Below are positions 44,313 to 57,185 of a DNA stretch of 64,000 bases, piece by piece. A program made the position numbers and the translations under genes. The DNA lies in contig NC_083566.1 of the NCBI RefSeq assembly GCF_019925205.1, positions 17,546,001 through 17,610,000 on the forward strand, written 5' to 3'. The notes beneath the pieces are model-generated. The model did not search any database, was not told the origin of the DNA, and saw only the letters and a program-made list of their open reading frames with translations. How positions within the stretch are numbered: position 1 is the first letter of the stretch; each line of letters begins with the position of its first letter. This stretch comes from Metopolophium dirhodum (Eukaryota; Arthropoda; Insecta; Hemiptera; Aphididae).

Positions 44313-47300
44313 TAATGGCAACCAATAATAATAAAAAAAAAACATCATTATTGTAAACCATGGATATTTAGTTGTTATAAATTAAAATCACCGATATTAC
44401 AGTGATTGTAGAAGTCAGTAGTCAAGGAGTTCAAAATAACTCTCTAAAAGTGTTAATCCACAAACAATTATGGTGACAATAATCAAAATTCATAATAAAT
44501 ATTGAGAAGAAGTGATATTGATATTTGTTTATGCCATTCAAACATTAATAGCTGTCATGTTAACAATAACCTCCTACGAGTCTAAATGATTCATATTACT
44601 TTAATTAAATTTATACTACGTAGGTTGTAATGATTAAATCGTGAGTCCGAGTGAACATGTAATGGTATTATTTTAACAGCATCAAATTACTACGGTAAAT
44701 CTTACCATAGTTTAAATAACTATAATGCAAATTTAAAACTGTACTAACAACTTTTAAAATAAATAAATAATGAAAATTCAGTTTGAATATAATAATATGT
44801 GTAGTTACTAGTTTAGACATTTAAATAGTTGACTATTAAGAGCAAAAACATTTATGTGAACACAATATAAGTTATCATTTCAAACAGTATTATTATGAAG
44901 ATATTTTGTTGAATAAGTTTATACATTTAAACAGTTTATTAACACAGTCTAGGTACCTGATTTAATATAAAAATAATAATATTGTATTTAACTACAAGAA
45001 TTTATTTTATATCAACAATAAGTATATTTATTTTAAGATTTAGTGGTGATTGGTATTAAATTAACATCAGTAATATGGACTTTAAAATGTTTAACATAAT
45101 ACGTATTAAACTAACAATTATTTGCAGTTATTTTAGATATTTCAGTTTTCAGTTTAAATATTATTGTGCAAACTATAGATATCTTTTATGTTAAAATAAT
45201 CTGCTAAAAAATTGAACTTAAGCTTGAGTTTACTATAATTTTTTTAGCAGATTATTTTAACATAAATGATATCTATAGTTCAAAGACTTAGTTCCCTATA
45301 ATATGATATCACAACTTTTAAAGCCGTTTTTTTTTATACTTGGCGTTTTTTTTTACACGAATGACGGAATGTTTTTCTTGGCATATATTATTATAGTTTC
45401 CTTCCCGAGGTTAATGACTGTTTATAATATTATAATACATGGTGTTTTTATATGTATCCTATATATACATATATATATTGTAAGCTAGACGCCAGTACAT
45501 AGCACATGCTTAAGAAAGCACCCTTTATAAAATACTATAGGTATTACCTATAACATAATTACACAATTTAAATTTTGTAAATTCTTTATTTTCATCATTG
45601 CAGTGCCTTACTTGTAACGTTAGATAAATTAATAATTTCAAGGATTTGTACACGTGTAATTTGAGGAACATATTATAAGCATTACAAGCAAGAATTAAAT
45701 ACATGATTGACTAGTTACAAAAAAAAAGCGCAACATTCGCTACTGTAATGAGTATCTAATGACGTTATAATATTATTGTTCAGTAGATTGTGTTCTAAAT
45801 ATATGGTACTTCGCACTTATTAATGCAGTCAAATTGATAATATCATAATAATATTTTTAATTTACACAAATTGAATATTGCTGTTAATTGTCACCGACTG
45901 CCGACGGGCATCGATAGTGGTCATCGTTTATCAATAACAAATGAGAATCTGTTATTAGGAGCTATAATAATATTGTCATATGTCATATGATATAAAACAG
46001 TAAATAGTCAATTTAATTGAAATTTTAAAACGACCATATTTTATGACTGAAAATATTTTTGTTGGTATAAAAAATAAACAACGATTTCAAACATTTGTGA
46101 AAGTTCGAGACATTTCGGTGAGGTCTGGACCCCCTGGATTACCCCCCTCACGCTTACTGATTAATACTTGACGAACTGCTTATCGTTGGCACGCAATATA
46201 TGTCATTATTGCTACACTTCTTCAAAATCTCGTTTGAAAATGTACACATTTCACTCCCTATATTATGATCAATGTTTACATAAGTTCAATGGGCCGCGCT
46301 AAACATCACCCTATACAATCGTCAATCATACAGTGTCTTGCTATAATACAAATCATAACGCCATGTCCTAACTAATTTGCACGTGTGCCGACTTTTCTGC
46401 ACCTACGCGGCGGAATTGGGGTCTCGTAGCATAACTTAATTTTCTGGTCGATTCGTATCCTTTTCCGCGGATACAGAGACTTTTCCTAGACGAGAAGTGT
46501 GACAAGGACAACACTTTTATAGTTTGATTAATTTCAATGCTGTGTTTACTACGCTCTTCGCAATGACCTCAGCATGTTTTTGATATTAATTACCTAATTA
46601 ATTATGTCGCCACACTATTCCGATCACGTGCTATATTATACATATTTTATCATAGGATGGGTACGTAACATTTATATTTAGTATTTACATTGTTGTAGAA
46701 TCTAATCTAATCACTTAATTTTAGAAATACACGCATTGTCCGTGTTTTAAAAACACATCATGATGCGGGATCGACAATTAATACAAATTAAAATCGTAAA
46801 CAATTTATTAGTTGTCCCCCTCATTTAGAATTATAAAACTAACGATGTAACCCGAGTGTCATTAATAGTCAATTTATTGTCGTTCACCAAGACTAAATAT
46901 TCGTAAAGTTAAGAAATATATTCTTAAATTGAAAATCTCTCTAAATAGTAAGTGATGCAAATCAAACCTAGAGGTCCTATTATAGTGATATAACTGTAGC
47001 GTATAGTGTATTAATATTATTAAATTATTTAGGTACACAGTATTTTATGTAAATATAGGTAGCAATTATTACACTGTAAAATTACGATTTAACGATTTAC
47101 AATAATTTTTGATCACAACAAAACAGTGATAACATTAATAATAGCTTATATAACTTACAATTAATTCTTTATCATTCGTAATTATTATAATACAGCAGTA
47201 TCGGCATAAATGTTAAAACATAAGTTTCAGTAACACAATTTTATACCAACCTATAATATGTTTATGTATAATAATTAATGATAACTAAGTATTAATAATA

Positions 47301-47615
47301 ACTCGCAGGTCAGCATTATCGCATAATATTTTAGATTAGGTAGGTACTTGATAAAAATATATACTAAAAACCACGAATATATCACTATTATTATTTACCA
47401 AATTATTTAAATGAAAATAGTAGGTCATTTTTACATTTTTAGAAGAAAATATTATATTGTAAGTAGGTATTAAGTTGATAGATAAAAACTGATGTTTTTA
47501 AGACCAACGAACGAATTATATTCCATAATAGTTACCTACGTGCAGTGCTGGGCAAGATACCTAAAAAAGGTAAACCTACATGTAGGTGATTTATATAAAT
47601 ATTTAATTATATTAT
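44313..47615. other. AT-rich DNA with one MITE half
   Basis: At 45172-45390 lies a partial copy of the palindromic MITE found whole at 59487-59785 (AGCAGATTATTTTAACATAA inverted within 45,180-45,265). The rest shows no gene. Confidence 0.5.
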
Positions 47616-48560
47616 TTATATCCCATGTTTTGAAATAAATTCCTGGTTACCTTTTAAAGAGACTAATTTTTTGAAAGTATCATCTGACATACTAGATCTA
47701 CATGGAGAATGAATAAGCCCAGCAAAAGAAAATAGTCGTTCAACAGCTGCTGAAGAAGTTAGGCTTGTATTATATTTTATAAATAATTTTTTTATTTTTG
47801 GATAATTATCTAAATAACTAAGTGATTTATTTTTATCATTTAAAAAACTTATAAACTCAAGCTCGTTACTTGACTGTTGTCTGAACTGGTCTGGTTCAGA
47901 AGATAAAATAATAAAAGATTCTGACTCTGACTCTGCACCTGAATGAGATTCAATTTCTGAACTACTTTGTTTTGCACTACAATCAATTTCATTAATTTAT
48001 AAATTTTGAATTCTTTTTTTCTCTCGATCAGTTGTGCCAACGTAATTTAAATGTAGGGTGAAAACATGTAGCTAAAATAGCATGATTAGCTTCAGGTATT
48101 AAATTTAAAAAGGAAACAAATCTATTAGACAAGGATAATATTAATGGAGATATCATAGAAGACAAATGCCTTAATTGTTTTTCTTTTAACGATTCAAGCC
48201 GGTGTTTGAGTGAAAATAATGTTGATAATAATACACCGTAGTAACAATTAATTTGGCCTTGCAAATAATCTAAAGCACATGCAATTGGCTTTAATAAAAT
48301 TACAAACTCATCTAAATACTCTATATTTAAATCTTTAAAAACATAATTAGTATTAAAAGTATTTAAATGTTCGAAAACAGTATTTAGTTTTGCTTTATTA
48401 ATAAGAAGTTGACTAATCGAATCAAATAATGAATTCCATCTTGTTGGACAAGAATAAATTAAAGAACAACCTAATATACTTTTTATAACTTCAGCAGATT
48501 TCGGACGTCTTAACATGTTGTACAAAAAATTGCACTTTTCAATGGCTGTGCTCAGGGATC
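47616..48560 (-). pseudogene. hAT transposase C-terminal remnant
   Basis: One frame (48525 down to about 48028) encodes KCNFLYNMLRRPKSAEV, SCPTRWNSLFDS and a long helical region ending ATCFHPTFKLRW, a classic hAT/ZBED order. After a frame change, the piece down to the stop at 47616-47618 gives the dimerisation signature LTSSAAVERLFSFAGL and MSDDTFKKLVSLKGN. The N-terminal BED finger and the first catalytic part are absent. The transposase is therefore inactive. A Ser/Glu-rich linker lies at the frame break. Confidence 0.85.
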
Positions 48561-48666
48561 AACGAAGTCTTATCGCTGATATAATATTATCGCCAGACAC
48601 CAAAATGGACGCTAAATGGAAATAAGGAAGAATGATTGAAGTTTACCCAGGAGGTAGTGAAAGTTG

Positions 48667-49184
48667 CAGTGTTTGACAAGTTCCTTATAAAAAGGAATTC
48701 GTTCCGTTCCTTGTTCCTTAAAAAAAAAGAATTCGTTCCTTTGGAAAATAAACGAGTTCCTTTTTTAGTTCCAAATAAAATTCTTATTTAATCACTTATG
48801 TTTTTTTTTCATATGCATACTTCTTTAATTTTTAATTATAATATATAACTACAAGTATAGGTAGGTACATATTTTATAATTCTATTTTGAGATTTTCTTC
48901 AAAATTAATTATTGGCTAACGTATGCCGATTGTCTTAACGTCGATACTCGATAACGATGACTAATTAGCATTATACATTATAACATTATACACATAAAAA
49001 AAAAATTTAATTTCAATTATTTGTGTAAATTATTGGAACTAGAGAGGAACGAACATTTTGTTATGTTTCCTTAAAAAAAACAACTAGTTCATTTCCTCGT
49101 TTTTTTTTTATAAAAAGGAATACGTTCATCGTGCCATTCTTTAAAAAGGAATTCGTTCCAAGAATCCGGTCCTTCCAAACACTG
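48667..49184. mobile_element. hAT MITE, 518 bp, with 8-bp duplication
   Basis: Ends CAGTGTTTGACAAG and CCTTCCAAACACTG; GAAAGTTG flanks both sides (48659-48666 and 49185-49192). The ends carry repeated AAGGAATTCGTTCC words in both orientations. Confidence 0.88.
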
Positions 49185-49192
49185 GAAAGTTG

Positions 49193-52100
49193 TAACTATA
49201 CGCTCATCATTGGGTTCCAAAATGAAGTACCCGACTGTGAAACTATACATCCTACCCACCAAAACTATACTGTTTCAGGTTAAATTTGAAATTTTCTAAC
49301 GGGGGGAGGATCTTGAGACCATACAACCAATACTATATAACCAATTATACACTAGGTATCTGTTTTTGTGAATTATTATGTAAAAAGGACCGACGCCCGA
49401 GAATCATTGTTGACTTTTTTCGGTCTAGTGTCAGGCGTCGTCGTTAACATTGTATTTTTGCTAACAAGACCGCATTTTTTATATTATTCATTTAAATTAT
49501 ACTGCGTGGGCAGAAATCGCCACCTATTATATATATATATTACATGTGTAGGTACTTTAATATTTAAATGTCATTTATTATAGGATATAATTAGAAGAGG
49601 TATGCATAAATATTTATTAAAAAGAAGAGGGATCTGTTACTTTAAATTCAAGAACTGTATAAAGGTTTTTGGGCCACACCCTAGCATTACACAAAGTTTG
49701 TTTTAATAAATACATTACATATTACAAGGGTCATTTGGAAAGTATTGACTGTTTGTGGTTAAAAGCCAGTAGAAAATCGTAGCGCCTATGATGATAGCAC
49801 TATATTAAAAAGTAAGTTTTCCATAATAGAATGAACAGTAACGCAACTCAGTAGCTTCAAAACTGACAGAGCAGTCACATGTCCAGATGAAAGCCGCTGT
49901 TACCTCAATAACAAAGTATATTGAGAGCAAGATGAAGACTTCCTCTTTACATACGACCATCATACAACTAACACAAATCAACTGTATTTTCTTCATACAA
50001 GCTAATCCTAAAAAGCAAACGTGATACCACCCAGGTCTAAAAATTGTATAAAGCCTAGTGAGGAATCACTACAGAAGTTAAAAAACCGAAGTGAATAATA
50101 CATAATATAAATTATATAAACATCAAAAAACTATATAACGTGATCATCCTCAAGTTAAAATGTTAAATAGTTTTTCAGCGTACACGTCTAAGTAGGTACA
50201 ACTGAAATTTGGTGTGTTTCGTAGTTTTATATGCCAGTAACGTATTACAAGGATTTTAAGAACGGGCCTAGGATTGCAAAATTAGGCCTCATAATATTAT
50301 ACTTGAGTATCGAGGCCATTCTTCCATTTTACCACGAGGTTATTCAGTTAAACCTCTCAAGTGAAGGTGAACGTCATACCTGCATATTTTGTCTCCGTCT
50401 TACATATGGAGTATGGACTGTATAGCAAATTTGCGTTCAGCAGTTTTAATTGTTAGGTTAGATTTAATAATATAGTGAGTTATAGATACTATAACAACTA
50501 TTATACCTACTATAGTCCTTACTTTCCTTCTCGCTGTCCATCTACATTATTTGAAAACTTTATGTCTCGTGTTCAGTATGTTATTTAACTGTTTCCTAAG
50601 CACTTAACACACCTTTATAATCTGTGTAATTTTTTTTTCACTTTTCAAACCCATCGTTGCCCCACATTGCTTCCACAGCATGTTACACCCAAAAGGTGTT
50701 GAACAATCAGAATTTTTTTTCCGGGCAACGGAAAAGTTAAGATAAGTTTTGAACACCATACACCGAATATTAAATAACGTATTGATCAAAGTTTGAGTCA
50801 TATAGAGTTGGTACATTTAAAGGTCAACTAAGTGCACGAGATTAGCTAGTATTATATATGTTTATGGTCGATAAAGAAAAAAAAGTGAAGTATTTCCTCC
50901 ATGATTTACTACTTTATGTTCTTTTTCTCTTATTTCTTTCTCAGTTATATAACTATGATTCCCTAGCATTGAGGGCAGGGCGCGGAGTGAAATACGCTGT
51001 CCATTAGTTTATAGGTAAATAGTTTGACCACCAGGTAATGGCAGGGATACCAAAGAGTGAGACTTATACCGGGTGAAACTATTAAAGTTTTTGAAAATAT
51101 TTCTTATGCCATTTTTATCGTTATTCTTTTTACTTTTTTTTAGTGACAACACTCTTAATATCTATAACCATAGGCGCAAATTGACTAAATTTTTAGGCCA
51201 TATTGCTTAGTACCACAGAATATAAAAATTAGTACTAATTACTAGACTTTGAACTGGGGAGACTTGACTGGAATTTGGGGGGGGGGACTTTAGTCCCCTC
51301 CCCCTATTTGCGCAAATGTCTAAAACATCATGTTTTTATGAGTAGTCCGTTGCATAAAAATACCATTTTCGGCCAGTAGCTTATGATTTATAAGTATTTA
51401 AAATGTAGAAAAGTATGCGAATTGGAGTTATACAGGAATACCTCGCAAAATTCTGATCTATTACTTCCCTAATCTAAATTTTAAATAGGTACATGCAACC
51501 AAATGATTACTTGTCCAAAGTTTGAATTTTATATTATATAAAAATATTCTGCTTAGAAATATGAAATTAAAAACGTTTGTTGGCATTCAAAAGATTAAAA
51601 ACTTAAAAACATTTTTTTTCCAAAAATGATTTATTGTAACGAACTAAAATTATTTAATTATGTAGGTAGTTAACGTTAATATTTTCTTTAATAACAAGTA
51701 TCCAACAAACCGGGATTAGTTTTTTGGATGCCAGATGAAATAAAAAAATTTGTAAATAATATTCTATATTTTTAATGAGTATTGTGGCGTGAGGGCTATG
51801 CCACACCCCTTTTAACTCATGCTTGCATATAGTAGGACCAAATACATGGATATATATTTAATCCGGAATTCCTTTTATTAATCGTAATAAGTGATTAAAA
51901 ATGTAAAAAGTAATTATCCATTTTGTGTTTATTTTGCTCCAACCGGCCGAGTTTGGTGTCTTAGCCCTTGATGTATTATCAATAAATTATGAAGGGAACA
52001 TCGAATATATAACAATCAAAGAAAACACATATTAATTAACAATAATCTTTATTAAATATAAAATGTATATATTTTGAATCTCGTCAAAATGAAAGCATCC

Positions 52101-53044
52101 GCTTTTCAAACAAGACCGTATTTAGACATTTTTATGGGGACAAATGAAAAAAAATTAATTTCAATTAAATAGTAAATTCTTTAGGTATAACCCAAATATA
52201 TTTAATGCTGAAATAACTCCCACTCTAATTACGGTCTTGCTATAAGTAATTTATACTTTGGTACTTAAGTATATCAATTTAAATGAATATATTGATTTTA
52301 AACAAAAATATAATAAATTTTAAATACTAAAATTATTATAATTTACCTTAACATATTATTAGCAAACAATGCTGATTTACAAGTCATTCGTCAATAATTT
52401 TACATTGCTTATCTATAGTATCATTAATCTATGCTAAGTATGTATTTAAAATTCCCTAACTTCATTAACAATAGGGGGTCTTTTCCAAAACTTATTAATT
52501 CTATTTTTAACAAAATCGACTTTTACATTGATTCTTCTTTGCTAAAAATAGCGGCCAATCTAATGGTATTATTATTTTTTATCCAAAACAAAATATTTGT
52601 ATGCGAAAAATGTGTTGGAAAATGCGCATTTTATTTATAACGATCTATTTCCATAAACTATTTTTGTCAAAACCTGCTAGTGCTATACATGTAAATAGAA
52701 TAGGTTATAAATATAGCATTTTTTCGAAGCGTGCCATTTGAAATAATATATAATTAAACATTTTAAAATAAGTTTATATTTTATAAAACATTAAAAATTT
52801 TAATTTACAAAGTATTATTTATCAACCAAGTGGTGGAACGAATTTGTTTTCTATTTTAGGGGAAGTGTTGTCGTATCTAAAAGTTGTTTTTATGTGCCTA
52901 TCTGATAAAACACGATTCAAGATATTATACTGGTTACACAACGAATTGTGAAATGGACCCCGTCCAATTGAAGCTATAACAGCTATGGAACTACTGACTG
53001 GCACCATTTAGCGATATAATGTGTTGAACCGATATGATATTTAG
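49193..53044. other. Long stretch without a supported gene
   Basis: Mostly AT-rich. A short element may span 51169-51318 (ATAGGCGCAAATT ... TATTTGCGCAAAT with G and C tracts inside). A 61-codon minus frame at 52822-53007 has some coding look but I recognise no family and see no splice partners. Confidence 0.4.
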
Positions 53045-53335
53045 TTATACACACGGTTAAAGATAGTATGGTTGCACAACAAACCATAATCAAGTGATTC
53101 TCCGAGTTTTCTTGTTATCACAACGAATAGCAGAACCGAGCATTGTCACTTCGAGCGTTTAAATATTGAATCATATAATATTCGTATAATTTTATGCCTA
53201 GTACTTAATTTTTACTCTATGAGCGCTAGTAAAAGTTTCTAGAGTATCGTTGATAATAAAAGAAACTATGAGCATCATTAAATAGTTTCTTATCATAGTT
53301 CGTTGGGCAACCATACTATCTTTAATCGTGGTTAT
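53045..53335. mobile_element. TIR MITE of about 290 bp
   Basis: About 48 bp at the left (centre TTAAAGATAGTATGGTTGC) is inverted at the right (GCAACCATACTATCTTTAA). A decayed relative lies near 22,950. The exact duplication was not determined. Confidence 0.7.
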
Positions 53336-53478
53336 ACATAAGCATATGTCTTACGATAAAAATACGTTTTGAATTGTTGAGTTTCCAAAAAAATGCTGCT
53401 AGATAGCGCCATTTTGTATTTCCACAGCTGTTTTGGCGACTCAGTTTGACGGTCATGAAAATACATTATATCATAGAC

Positions 53479-55979
53479 GGGTGACCATACGTCCTGTTTG
53501 TTACAGGATTGTCCTTTATTTCAGCGTTGTGTCCTGTTGTCCTGACAAACTTCTTTCAGGACGCTTTTTGTCCTGTTTTTTTGATCAAACAAAATGAATG
53601 AATTTGAAAACGAAACTTACGAAAGTAATGAATAATGATTATAATTGTAATCTTGTAATTGTCTGAATTTATCAGTATGGGGTATGACGATATGTCTATG
53701 AGTTATAGGAGCTTATCGGAGTTATCGGATTTACCGTTATCTGACTATGCTTTCGATTCTATCTATTATTATATTTATATCACTGAAAATACGTTTTATG
53801 AATACGGCGAATAGCGAATGTCTATTAGTTGGGTTCCAACAATCGTTGAGTGTTGTCGACTTGTTGATAATCGTTAATATAATATTTTACAATTTTAGGA
53901 AAGTCATCTATTAAAATGCCTAAGCGAAGGTGCGTATTTACTCCCAGCTTGAAAGTTGAATTTCCGTTTTTAAGAGATAGTGATGAAATCGGAAAAGTTT
54001 TATGTATTGTATGTAAATCAGTTTTTTCAATAGAAAACGGTGGTCGTTCAGATATTACACAACATGTTAAACAAAAGAAACATTTATTGGCCGTATCAAG
54101 CAGTTCTTCAAATAAGGTAACGAATTTTTTCACTAATGTACAGTCAACAAATGAAAGCAAATGTATTGCTGTGGAAGAGGGTCTTTTTGGATATCATACT
54201 ATTATACACAATCATTCATTCAGGTCTATGGATTGTTCAACATCAATTATAAAAAAAATTTACGAAAAAAAATTTTCGTGTGCTCGTATACAAAATGTGA
54301 ATCTATAATTGTGAATGTAATAGCTCCTTTTGCCATTCAACAGATGTTAGATGAACTAAAATCCGTTAAATTTTTAACAATTATGGTGGACACGTCAAAC
54401 CATAAAAATTTAAAACTGGTTCCAATTCTGATTCGGTATTTTAACCCCCAAGAAGGGATAAAAATTAAAGTGTTAGAATTTATGAATTTAAAAGGAGAAA
54501 CATCAAATATTTTATAAGATTACATACTGAATGTTTAAATAATGTTGTTGCATTTTCGGGTGACAACTGCAATACAAATTTTGGCGGCGTCTCGAGAAAA
54601 GACACAAATAACGTTTTTGCAATTCTAAATGAAAAATTAAAAAGAAATATTTCCGGTATTGGCTGTGCTGCTCATATTCTGCACAATGCTATGCATAGTA
54701 GTGCTGATATTTTGCCAACTGACATTGAACTCATAATTAATAAAATATTTCAGTATTTTCATATTTATACAGTTCGTATAGAAAAATTAAAGGATTTTTG
54801 CGATTTTGTTAGTATTGAGTACAAAAATATTTTAGGATCTGTAAAAACGCGTTGGTTATCTCTACAGCCAGCTGTTTCTAGAATAATAGATTTATATCCT
54901 GCATTGAAATCATATTTTATGTCACAAGAAAAGTGTCCTACAGTTTTAAGAACTTTTTTTAATGATCCTATATCCATGGCATGGTTATATTTTGTACAAA
55001 GTCAGTTGAAGGTGGTATGTGATACAATAAAAAGGATAGAAGGTGATCATATATCAGCAGGCGAGGTGTATGAAGAAATTGAAGTGTTATGTGGTAAAAT
55101 AAAAAATCGGAAAAATCAACATTTTTTTACATCAGAGCTAGCTCAACTTATTTCAGATCTTGATAAGAACAAACTGTACAGTGAAAAAAAGTTTATTGAG
55201 ATAACTGATGAGTTTTATGACACGTTTTTATCGTACGTGGAAAAATGGGGATATCACTTTGAACCACTAAAAGTTTTTCGTTGGATTCAAGTACTAGATT
55301 TTCCAATTTGGAGTGACATTCAAGAAAGTTTTAAATATATTATTAAGAATAATCCAACATTGAAATTCGATGAAGATGAACTTTTTGACGAATTTAATCA
55401 TGTGATAAATGTAATGAAGGTTAAAATGCAAAACTGGAAAAATGGTTCAAAAACCGAAGATAGGTGGTGTGAAATATTCAAAATTCTAAAAAAAAATAAC
55501 ATTTCAATTAAATATTTTACGGTTATTTTAGAGTATTCGATGGCTATTCCAGGAACTAACGCGTCGGTAGAAAGAGTATTTTCAATTACAAATGTTTTAT
55601 GGACAGATGAGAAAAATCGATTTCTTGTGGACACAATTAGATCGATAATAATCGTAAAACAACATTTTAAAAATGTTTCATGTACAGAATTACATACATT
55701 TCTTTTAGAACATCCACAATTATTAAAACTAATTACTTCTTCAGAAAAGTATGAAAAATCAAATAGTGAAGACATCTCTGAACAATCGTCATCAAAATGA
55801 ATTAATAAGTTTTTTTAAAAAAGTAAAGTACATGAATCTTATACAGTGTTATTAAAAATTATGTTTAAATTATAAAATATATATTATATATAGATATATA
55901 TATATTAAGTATTAATAAAAAAAAATTAAATTATTATTAATTTTGTCCTGTATTTTTTTTTTTTTAAATATGGTCACCC
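53479..55979 (+). mobile_element. Nearly complete hAT transposon, 2.5 kb
   Basis: Ends GGGTGACCATA and TATGGTCACCC are inverted repeats with CAGGAC-rich sub-ends (GTCCTG words). TATCATAGAC stands on both sides (53469-53478 and 55980-55989); an 8-bp duplication is usual for hAT, so two of the ten bases may belong to the element. It contains one transposase gene. Confidence 0.85.
53916..55800 (+). pseudogene. hAT transposase broken by two frame changes
   Basis: The N-terminal frame (from 53916) has a BED-like or TTF-like finger with CIVCKSVF and a downstream QHVKQKKH, then STSIIKKIYEKKFSCARIQ. Near 54,290-54,305 the homologous reading moves to another frame (FAIQQMLDELKSVKFLTIMVD with the first catalytic Asp), and near 54,515 to a third, with FSGDNCNTNFGG (second Asp) and then an open stretch to the TGA at 55800. 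The C-terminal dimerisation motif TNASVERVFSI is present. Apart from the two shifts no stop interrupts it, so it died recently. It is of the ZNF862/KIAA1586-like hAT branch, judged by motif style. TAA-terminated neighbour frames are shadows. Confidence 0.88.
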
Positions 55980-55989
55980 TATCATAGAC

Positions 55990-56512
55990 CGATAATGTTT
56001 AACTGTATATCTTAAACGGTGCTGATAAACATCGCTAGATATGGTCATATAGAGTTTAAATAACATCACGTGAGAGGACATGCAATAACTATTTGTGTTT
56101 TCCCATGCGGCATACAATAATATTATACTCGTCACAAAATAGGTGAAAACAGAATAGACACGCTCCAAAAACCGTGATAAGAGCTATAATGCCATCAATA
56201 TAGCCAATAGCTATGCAAACAAATTAACTGATTTATATTGTATACAGCCACTTTGATCTACAGTTTTTAAGTGACAATTTTGGTTTTTTTTTATTGTACA
56301 TTTTTCGAGGGCTCATTCTGGTTTAAACTATTCTGTGATCTAGTAGTTAGTAGTCATTCTTAAATAATAATAAATATTACCAACTTAAATTTTGATGAAA
56401 ATGCTATCTTGACGATAAACTACAATAATCTATATATCTATACATCTTACGAAAAGCGCTCTCTATGTTTCCACGCTCGGTGTGCAATCACTCCTTGTCT
56501 ATTAGTATAAGG
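55990..56512. other. Gap without recognised features
   Basis: AT-rich host-type DNA between two hAT elements; no coding signal. Confidence 0.4.
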
Positions 56513-57177
56513 CAGCGTTTCTTAAACTTTTTTATCCGTGGAACCCTTTTTTATGTCCACTTTTATTGTGGAACCCCTACTTTTTTTTTCTAGCTTTTCA
56601 GCTTTTTTATTAAGCTTTCAACAGTAAGTTTTTATAGCTCTACAATTAGAACCTATACTTTGTTTCAATAGTTTTAATGTGTCATTTTATGTAAGGATTA
56701 TTTACAATAAAATTTGTAATAATTTTGTTCAATAATAATGTGTACACACTATTCTGTATTTAATTCAAAAAATATTTTAAATAACAGACAATAACAGAAC
56801 TTCTAAAGTTCTAAATTTTAATTTTTATGAGATGAGTGAAATTACTTTTTACTATTACAAATATTCTTAATATCGAGCTTTATTGATGAAAATTGTATTC
56901 TTATATTAGGTTCAGCATCAAGTCTGCTGCGGTATTTTGTTTTTGTAGGTACATATAGATGGTGAACCCCGTTTCACATATATATAAGTGGTTACAAATG
57001 GTATAAGTGCCAACACGACCTTTTGTGACAATTGAGGATATTTATCTTTTGAAATGCACAAACATTTAACACAGAGAACGATTTAAAATTTTGAAAAAGA
57101 GCACTTAAGTTTCACGAAACCCTGAAGTGATCTCTGCAGAACCTGGGGTTCCATGGAACACAGTTTAAGAAACGCTG
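56513..57177. mobile_element. hAT MITE, 665 bp, with 8-bp duplication
   Basis: CAGCGTTTCTTAAAC at the left end is exactly inverted at the right end. GTATAAGG flanks both sides (56505-56512 and 57178-57185). GTGGAACCC and GGTTCCATGGAAC sub-ends lie inside. No ORF. Confidence 0.92.
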
Positions 57178-57185
57178 GTATAAGG

